The position numbers and the translations under genes are program-made. From positions 52,576,001-52,640,000 of the forward strand of contig OZ231128.1 in the NCBI GenBank assembly GCA_965153355.1: a stretch of 64,000 nucleotides of DNA, given 5' to 3'. Source of the stretch: Flaccisagitta enflata (taxonomy: Eukaryota; Chaetognatha; Sagittoidea; Aphragmophora). A model generated the notes under the pieces. The model saw nothing but the letters and a program-made list of their open reading frames with translations, was not told where the DNA came from and ran no database searches. Numbering within the stretch: the first letter of the stretch is position 1; every line of letters begins with the position of its first letter. Below are positions 58,118-64,000 of the stretch, one piece after another.

Positions 58118-59542
58118 GAATAAAAGCACAGATCTTGGCGACTTTGGAGCAAATTTGCATACAGGGTCAGTTTTTTGTGCTGAAGAAGACTAGATGGGGT
58201 ACACATCTGATTTTTTAATGTACCCCATAAAAAAACATGTTTTTTCCAAAAAAAAAAACTTTGAAGTTGCACTGACGCCAAACGAATTGACCGATTGTTA
58301 TAAAATTTTAGGTGCAGAAAATTATGCATTTTTTCTACTTGCATACAAAATTTCAACAAAATCGGTTCAGTAGAAGCAAAGATATTGCTGTTTAAAGTTT
58401 AGGCCTATTTTCAAAAAAAGGGCTATGTTTCAATTTTGGGGTAAAATTTAGGTTTTTGGAGCTATAAGTCTGAAATTGTTTTCAAACATAGACTATATCC
58501 TAATTGACCTAAAAAGCAAAAAAATTTTAAAAAATTTGGTGGTTTTTTCATTTTTTGGCTAAAAAAACAAAAAATTGAGTTTCAAAATTTAAGCGTGGTC
58601 TTCAAAAAGGGCTAGTTCAAGGAAAATATCAGAATTTATGGTGCCTACTTAATGAATCTGTTGCCATTAAGTGTACCAACTTATTTCCAAAATTTCAAAG
58701 GGGTACACTAACCTAAAAAGACAAAAAAACATTTCAAAGTCTAAAGAAAAAATACCAAAATTTAGCATTTTTTTACCCTCTTTGATATATGAAAAAATTC
58801 AAAGTTTGATTATTAAGCTGAAATTTGGCTCAGATATGCCCCTTACATATAGGGACTTTCATACAAAATTTTATGCAAATTACTTGAAGCGTTTGGCCAT
58901 AGCATAACCAAATATCCCAGGAAGTCCAAAAATGCAAGATTTTGGGATCTTTTTTTTCGTAACTTTGAAATGATTTTTTGTCTTTTTGGGTTGACGTACC
59001 CCTCTGAAAGTTTGGGAATAAGTTAGTACACTTGATGACAATTGATTCCCATAGTGGGCGCCAATAATTTCAATATATTCCTAGAACTAGCCTTTTTCAA
59101 AAATTGGGCCTTAATTTTGATTTTTTAGGCAAAAATGTAAAAAAAACATGGAATTTTTTCAATTTCTTTTGTTTTTAGAGTAAATTGGGGTAAAATGAAT
59201 AATCAAAACTAGTATCAAACTTCTAGCTCAAAAAAACAATTTTACCCAAAAATTGAAACAGCCCTTTTTTTGAAAATAGGCCTAGACTTTAAACGGCAAT
59301 ATCTCCGCTTCTACTTGATCGATTTTGCTGAAATTTTGCATGCAGGTAGAAAAAAGGCATATTTTTCTTTGAAAGTTTTAAGTTGGTCAGTTTGTTTGTC
59401 ATTAACTCAAAGTGTTTTTTGGGAAAAACGTGTTTTCTGGCGAGACTAAAAAATCAGACGTGTACCCATCAAGTGTTCAGCACAAAAAACTGACTGCTAC
59501 GTTACCTGCGCTTTGCCCCAAATTCGCCAGATCCTTTTCTTT
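58118..59542. mobile_element. 1.4-kb near-complete palindrome
   Basis: Left half text CAGTTTTTTGTGCTGAAGAA, TTGAAACAT..CCCTTTTTTTG (inverse), GCAAAGATATTGCTGTTTAA and CATTAAGTGTACCAACTTAT is mirrored on the right as GTTCAGCACAAAAAACTGAC, CAGCCCTTTTTTTGAAAATA, AAACGGCAATATCTCCGCTT and GGAATAAGTTAGTACACTTG, around a centre near 58830. No ORF above 100 aa. Confidence 0.88.
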
Positions 59543-59982
59543 AAATCCTGGACTAAAGGCCGATGCCTAGGGACAGGAAGTTGGACATCCGTCCTTCATC
59601 CGTCTTTCCCCCCCTTGGCTGTCGGAGCCTCAAGTCTGCAGTCTCAGGCCTGATTTTGGCCCTCTGAGCCTTCAAATTAGTCCTTTCAGACCTCAATTTA
59701 GCCCTCGAGAGCTCAAATCAGCTCTCCAGACCTCATATCTGGCCTCAAGAACTCAAATCAGCCCTCCAGACCTCAAATCCGCCCTCCAGGCCTCAAATCA
59801 ACTCTTCAGGCCTAAAATGTGTCCTCTAGGCCTCAAGCCTGCCCCCCAAACCTCAAATTGGCTCTTTTGGACTAAATTCTGCCATCCCGACTCGAAATCC
59901 GCTTCAGGACGTCTCAAAACTGCCCCTGCGTCCTACAGGACATTGACCCTTTGGCCTTTGGAGCCGCTGCCCTGCTCTGGGT
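59543..59982. mobile_element. Foldback element, GGGCAGCGGCC family, copy 6
   Basis: AGACCTCAAATCCGCCCTCC-type 20-24-bp units (59640-59920) and the right arm CCCCTGCGTCCTACAGGACA, TTGACCCTTTGG, GGAGCCGCTGCCCTGC. Its left end GGGCAGCGGCCCTAAATAGT may be the one at 58084, split off by the palindrome at 58118-59542. Confidence 0.75.
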
Positions 59983-60120
59983 GACGACGAAAATGTCTAA
60001 AATTTTTTACCAGTCGCCATTTTACCACCTCAGAACTTTGTCTAACACAATTTTACCACCCACGAAAATGTCTAACATTATGTCTAAAAATGCACAAAAA
60101 GTCATTATAAGTCATCAAAA
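59983..60120. repeat. AAAATGTCTAA repeats, left block
   Basis: GACGAAAATGTCTAAAATTT, ACAATTTTACCACCCACGAA, AATGTCTAACATTATGTCTA. Inverse units fill 62045-62310. Confidence 0.7.
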
Positions 60121-60121
60121 A

Positions 60122-60420
60122 CCATCTTCGCGGTTCGCGGTTCGCACCTTCCCACTCTTCCAAAGGCCAAAACAAAAGTTCGCGGTTCGCAGTTCGCACC
60201 CTCTCTCTTTCCACTGCCCTTACACAAAAGTTCGCGGTTCGCAGTTCGCACCTTCTCTCTCTCCACTGCCCTAACACAAAAGTTCGCGGTTCACTGATTC
60301 AGCACCTTCTTTCTCTCACTTTTTGCCTTATCTAAAAGTTCACAGTTCTTAATTCCTTACCTCTCTCTATCTACTCCTCTTTTTACCATCTTAAGTTCTT
60401 GATTGTAGTTCCTTTAATCT
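60122..60420. repeat. 52-bp tandem repeat with TTCGCGGTTCGC core
   Basis: Units start AAAAGTTCGCGGTTCGCAGT at 60174, 60226 and 60278 (exact 52-bp spacing), with a diverged unit before and decayed units after. Confidence 0.9.
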
Positions 60421-60905
60421 TTCTCTTATCTACTTAATTCAAAGTTCTGCTGATTCATGTGCTCACAGATCATTCTTATCACTCAGGCTGTGGTTCACTA
60501 TTATAACTTCTACACCTCTGACAACCCCATAAGTTTATAATTCTGCAGTTTTTGTCCATTTATCTAGACAACCAATCTCAAAAAGAACTTTTGATGTTCT
60601 TTACCTCCTGGTTCTGCACTTTAACATGGTCAGTGGCATTAATACGGGTCCGTTCACTGATGTCTGACAGAGGAATTTCATTTTTGTGAGGGTCATGAGT
60701 ATACAAATCAAGAACTATCAAGTAGAAAATCATCCCTAGAGCGGTTTAAATAAATCATGATTTTTTGCTTCATTTTGCCTGCTACAATTCCCTTTCATTT
60801 GATAGGTCGTGTTAAAAAGAAATAAGACTTTCATTGTTCATGCCGCTGCAGTGACCTAATATAAAAATTGATTCTTTCTTGATGTTGAAACCATATATTG
60901 CGACT
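60421..60905. other. Intergenic, no gene seen
   Basis: AT-rich; CCCTTTCATTTGATAGGTCG at 60788 resembles inner sequence of the foldback at 23438 (GGAAAGGAAATAAC..). No exon. Confidence 0.4.
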
Positions 60906-60910
60906 AAAAA

Positions 60911-61136
60911 AAAACAAGGCCGGATCCAAGGCCAATACCAGTTGCAGCCGGGTGGGCAGGGGCGGAAGTGCGCGTTTTCACATTTTATGACTCGTGGTCA
61001 CAGACGGACAGACGGACGGACGGACGGACGGACGGACGGACAAAGGCTCTTATAGAGTTGTGTGTCGGACCAGCAGACGGACGGACGGACGGACAGACGG
61101 ACAAAATATATGCGGTTATTGTGTCTGCAACTAAAA
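60911..61136 (-). mobile_element. Short hairpin element, subfamily I with expanded array
   Basis: Minus strand: TTTTTAGTTGCAGACACAAT head remnant, TTGTCCGTCTGTCCGTCCG array interrupted by TGTGTCGGACCAGC, AAAATGTGAAAACGCGCACT, CTGCCCACCCGGCTGCAACT, TTGGATCCGGCCTTGTTT. (ACGG)n runs at 61008-61040 and 61077-61100. Confidence 0.82.
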
Positions 61137-61336
61137 AGGGTAACATATGAGATTGATTGAGTCAAACCAACATGAAATTCTTTTGCAAAATGAAGCAAAG
61201 AGTTAAAATATATTTTACTTTTCTGTCACTTTGGATGATTATCTTCTAGATGAGTTCGTTGTTGCCTGCTGTGGCATCAAAATGCCAAAAAAAAAAAAAA
61301 AAAAAAAAGAAAGAGAAAAAAATCACACAGACAGCA

Positions 61337-61340
<4 letters not shown>

Positions 61341-61397
<57 letters not shown>

Positions 61398-61402
61398 TCC
61401 CT

Positions 61403-61445
<43 letters not shown>
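61341..61445. repeat. (CT)n/(CTCCCT)n microsatellite
   Basis: Pure CT, a CCCTCT middle, then CT again; preceded by a poly-A run at 61287-61308. Confidence 0.97.
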
Positions 61446-61446
<1 letters not shown>

Positions 61447-62030
61447 CTCTCTCTCTATTTCTTTAAAAAGACAGTTTAGATCTTTTAAAAGAAGAATTGT
61501 AAATTCGAATTCAGAATCAGTTATCTTGTAATCATTCTGTTAACTATCAAAGCGTCTCCAAAACAGCAAGTTGGCCCCATTTTCTTTTGATGTTTCTTAA
61601 CTTTTTCGTCCGGGCTTGAGGTTGCTGTGTCGCATACTAATATTCCGTCGCTAATTTGGAATCATTGATAGTCAACTGAACCTTAGTACTTTCTGGTGAT
61701 GGCTGCAAAGTTGATGGCTGTAAGCAAGGAAAAACAGTAGTAGTGCGTGTGAGATAATTATGAAATGTGACTCCAGATTTGGTTGGTCGGTCGGTCACGC
61801 AAACGTTTGAGATGTGCAAACCACCGATTCTGACGTCTTCCTTCCATGCTATCAACTTTCATTCATTCGTTCATTCATTCATTCATCCATCCATTCAGAA
61901 CCCACTGACGTAAGTTAGTCAATTCTCATGTGATTTCTAGCTAACAAGAAATCATTCATCTTTAGTCGCTAGCCACGCGACTCTATAAGCCACTTTTTGA
62001 TCGGTCCGATTCTACATTTTTTAAGGTAAA
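61446..62030. other. Intergenic, no gene seen
   Basis: Short (CATT)n near 61860-61895. A hairpin head TTTAGTCGCTAGCCACGCGA, CTCTATAAGCCACTTTTTGA lies at 61962-62003 without array or tail. Confidence 0.5.
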
Positions 62031-62044
62031 TCAAGTTGTGTTAG

Positions 62045-62310
62045 ACATTTTCAGCATTAACGTTACTGTCTTACTGATAAGACATTTTTAGGCTTGCCAC
62101 TTTCTGGTTAGACATTTATCGGGTTAGACATTTTTTGGGTTTGGCATTGTTTGGTTTTGACATTTTTCGATTTAGACATTTTCAGGTTAGACATTTTTGG
62201 TTTAGACATTTTGGGTTAGACAACACAAATTTTAGACATTTTATTTTAGACAAAATAGTCATTAGACAAAAATTGAGCAGGTAAGAATATTTAGACATTT
62301 TCGTAGGTAC
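62045..62310. repeat. GGTTAGACATTTT degenerate tandem array
   Basis: About fifteen diverged 14-18-bp units of GGTTAGACATTTTTGG, ending AGACATTTTCGTAGGTACTC. Followed by GGGCATCGGGTACCGCTGAC, the outer tail of the GGGCAGCGGCC family (62334-62375). Confidence 0.85.
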
Positions 62311-62542
62311 TCCATTTGATCACCCCAAAGAGGGCATCGGGTACCGCTGACCATGTGCGATCCTTGGATGACTAGTTGAGCCTACTGCTCCTTTTTGTTT
62401 CCCCTTGTCAAATCCAATGCGCTGGATTTGGCTCGTTTTTCACTTCGACACCCAGGTTGGTGACAGATATGGATATGTTGGATTCGATTGGGAAGCTACG
62501 CACATATAGAAATAACATTGTACATGATCCCATGCAAACACT

Positions 62543-62998
62543 GTAAAAAAAGACCAATGTGGTCGGATACCGACCACGTAGGATTACCTTGGGTACTTGT
62601 TTTAGTTACGTGGTCCTTTACACCTCCTTTACAAATCTTATGTGGATTATATTTCCCCAAAAAAAGTGGTCCTTGATGGATTACGCAAAACTTAAAGTGG
62701 TTCTTTGTCGCAAAAAGGGCGACGGGAGCCGCTGTATTTTTTTAAAAACAATTTTGGTCCGTAACGGACCACTTTTATCTTGTTGAAAACCATTTTTGCA
62801 AAATGGTCCTACTTTCGACCACTTTATTACTTGATTATGGATGGTACCTAAAAAAGTGGTCCTTTAAAAGACCATTTATTTCTTATATAATGGTCCTACG
62901 TTCGACCACTTTCTTACTTGATTATGGATGGTATACCTAAAAAAGTGGTCCTTTAAAAAACCATTTATTTCTTATATAATGGTCCTTTAAAAGACCGC
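62543..62998. repeat. GTGGTC-hairpin repeat, copy B
   Basis: Direct counterpart of 1488-1915: GTGGTCGGATACCGACCACG, TTGGGTACTTGTTTTAGTTA, GTCGCAAAAAGGGCGACGGG, then GTGGTCCTTTAAAAGACCAT and ATTTCTTATATAATGGTCCT units repeated three times. The last 180 bp is a tandem array of ~65-bp units. Confidence 0.85.
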
Positions 62999-63012
62999 AT
63001 ACTTTTTTTTTT

Positions 63013-63250
63013 CGGTCCGTTGGTTGGTTGGTTGGTTGGTCAGTCAGTTGGTTGGTCGATCGGCAGGTTGCTTGGTAGGTGAATCGGTTGGTCAGTTGGT
63101 TGGTTGGTCAATCGGTCAGTTGCTTGGTAGGTCAATCGGTTGGTCTGCTAGCCTGCCGGCTGGTCGGTTAGTGGGTTGGTTGGTTGGTTGGTTGTGTCGG
63201 TCTATTTGTTCTGTTGGTTGGTGGAGTCATTGGTTGTTTATTGGGGTCAG
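63013..63250. repeat. (TTGG)n/(TCGG)n array
   Basis: GGTTGGTTGGTTGGTCAGTC with GATCGGCAGGTTGCTTGGTA units duplicated. It is the array module of the hairpin elements, here without head or tail. Confidence 0.85.
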
Positions 63251-63351
63251 TTGTTAGGCGATATGTTGTTAAAAGCAAAAAAATTACTTTGCTGTTATGG
63301 CCAGTAAAAATAAAAGAAAAAATTTTTAAAAAAGAAAATTTGATGTAATTA

Positions 63352-63502
63352 AAACAAGGCCAAGTAGGGCAATAAGGTGCGACGTGTGGATCGTCGAACG
63401 AATGCGTTACCCGAGCAACCAACCACCCAACCAACCAACCAACCAACCAACAGACCAATGGTCACACCCAGTTATAGAGGTGCTTTGTCTTACCTAAAAA
63501 TA
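63352..63502 (-). mobile_element. Short hairpin element, subfamily III
   Basis: Minus strand: TTTAGGTAAGACAAAGCACC, TCTATAACTGGGTGTG, (TTGG)n, GTAACGCATTCGTTCGACGA, CACACGTCGCACCTTATTGC, CCTACTTGGCCTTGTTTT. Complete. Confidence 0.88.
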
Positions 63503-64000
63503 ATGAAAGTTTTCCTTTGAACCAAAAAGTTTGTAAAAAAATTAACCCCAAAAAAATTAACCCATAAATTTGGTCTGAGTGACCTGCTGTTGTTGTTGAA
63601 AAATTTTCTGAGTGAGCTGATGTTGTTGCCCAAAAAACAAAAAAAAAGTTGATGATTAAATTCCTGCATTTTTACTTTCACCCAATTTTCTTTAAAAAAG
63701 GAAATTTTAACATAACTTTGAGAGAAAAATTTTTTCATGAAAAAATTTTCAAAAAAAAAAAAAAAATTTAAAACAGCTTCAGGCTGCTTTTGTTTTTGGG
63801 TACTGCACCTAAAAATTTTTTTTTCTTTTTGGAGAGGGTAAAAAAAAATTTTCCATCATTTTTGTGTTTACTTCAACTGAAAAAAGGTCATATGCAACAA
63901 ATGTACCATCCAAAAAAAAATTTTTTTCCTGTTTAACCAGAAACAATCGTAAGATTTTTTACCATTCTCGTTTTATTTCCCTTTTTCTTTTGTGGAGACT
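63503..64000. other. Intergenic, no gene seen
   Basis: A/T homopolymer-rich; AAAAAATTAACCC and GAGTGACCTGCTGTTGTTG / GAGTGAGCTGATGTTGTTG are locally duplicated (63540-63630). No exon. Confidence 0.4.

Overview
The window reads as a repeat-dense, gene-poor piece of an invertebrate metazoan nuclear genome. The reasons are two intron-containing animal-type ion-channel/adaptor genes with GT..AG splice sites, abundant (CT)n, (CTTT)n and (GT)n microsatellites, relics of Tc1, hAT and piggyBac/Mutator-type DNA transposons, and no operons or bacterial gene density. A 10-N assembly gap lies at 1920-1929. I cannot name the species or phylum from the sequence alone.

Genes. At the left edge (1-970, + strand) are two exons of a KCTD-type BTB/T1 protein with a long Ser/Thr-rich N-terminus that runs off the window. 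At 44.4-50.9 kb (+) six exons join in perfect phase into a two-transmembrane protein of the KCNMB (BK-channel beta subunit)/TipE type, with TM1, a cysteine-rich glycosylated ectodomain and TM2. An 8-nt candidate start exon at 37718-37725, at the edge of a low-repeat island (35.9-37.8 kb), is phase-compatible and would complete a 259-residue protein. Most other open reading frames in the window are translations of microsatellites or of mobile repeats.

Layout. 0-1 kb: KCTD exons. 1.5-1.9 kb: an array of GTGGTC hairpins, repeated at 62.5-63.0 kb. 2.4-11 kb: mixed short elements and (GA)n tracts. 11.76-15.38 kb: a 1.5-kb tandem duplication in which only one copy carries a ~0.6-kb inverted-repeat insertion. 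16.8-17.45 kb: a 650-bp pyrimidine-only tract. 17.8-18.7 kb: Tc1-like relic. 20.3-21.5 kb and 28.3-28.9 kb: (CTTT)n fields, the first hosting three short elements. 22.0-24.0 kb: two long-inverted-repeat foldback elements. 29.37-29.89 kb: Mutator-like MITE with 9-bp target duplication. 31.0-33.0 kb: TTAA-flanked MITE and an internally deleted hAT element. 35.9-37.8 kb: candidate promoter island. 38-44 kb: a head-to-tail chain of short elements and a foldback. 44.4-50.9 kb: the KCNMB-like gene with mobile elements in every large intron. 52.8-62.4 kb: nested foldbacks, including a 1.4-kb near-perfect palindrome.

The most striking pattern is a superfamily of short (about 130-250 bp) elements found on both strands across the window. 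They share a 5' hairpin (A-GTYGCG-loop-CGCRACT-CTATAAGAGG-CTTTGTCCGTC), then a hypervariable GTCC/GTCGG array, then one of several unrelated cores, and end in a second hairpin followed by TTGTTT. A second foldback family (GGGCAGCGGCC ends) has tandem 'GGCCTCAAATCAG' cores. These are the best candidates for something undescribed.
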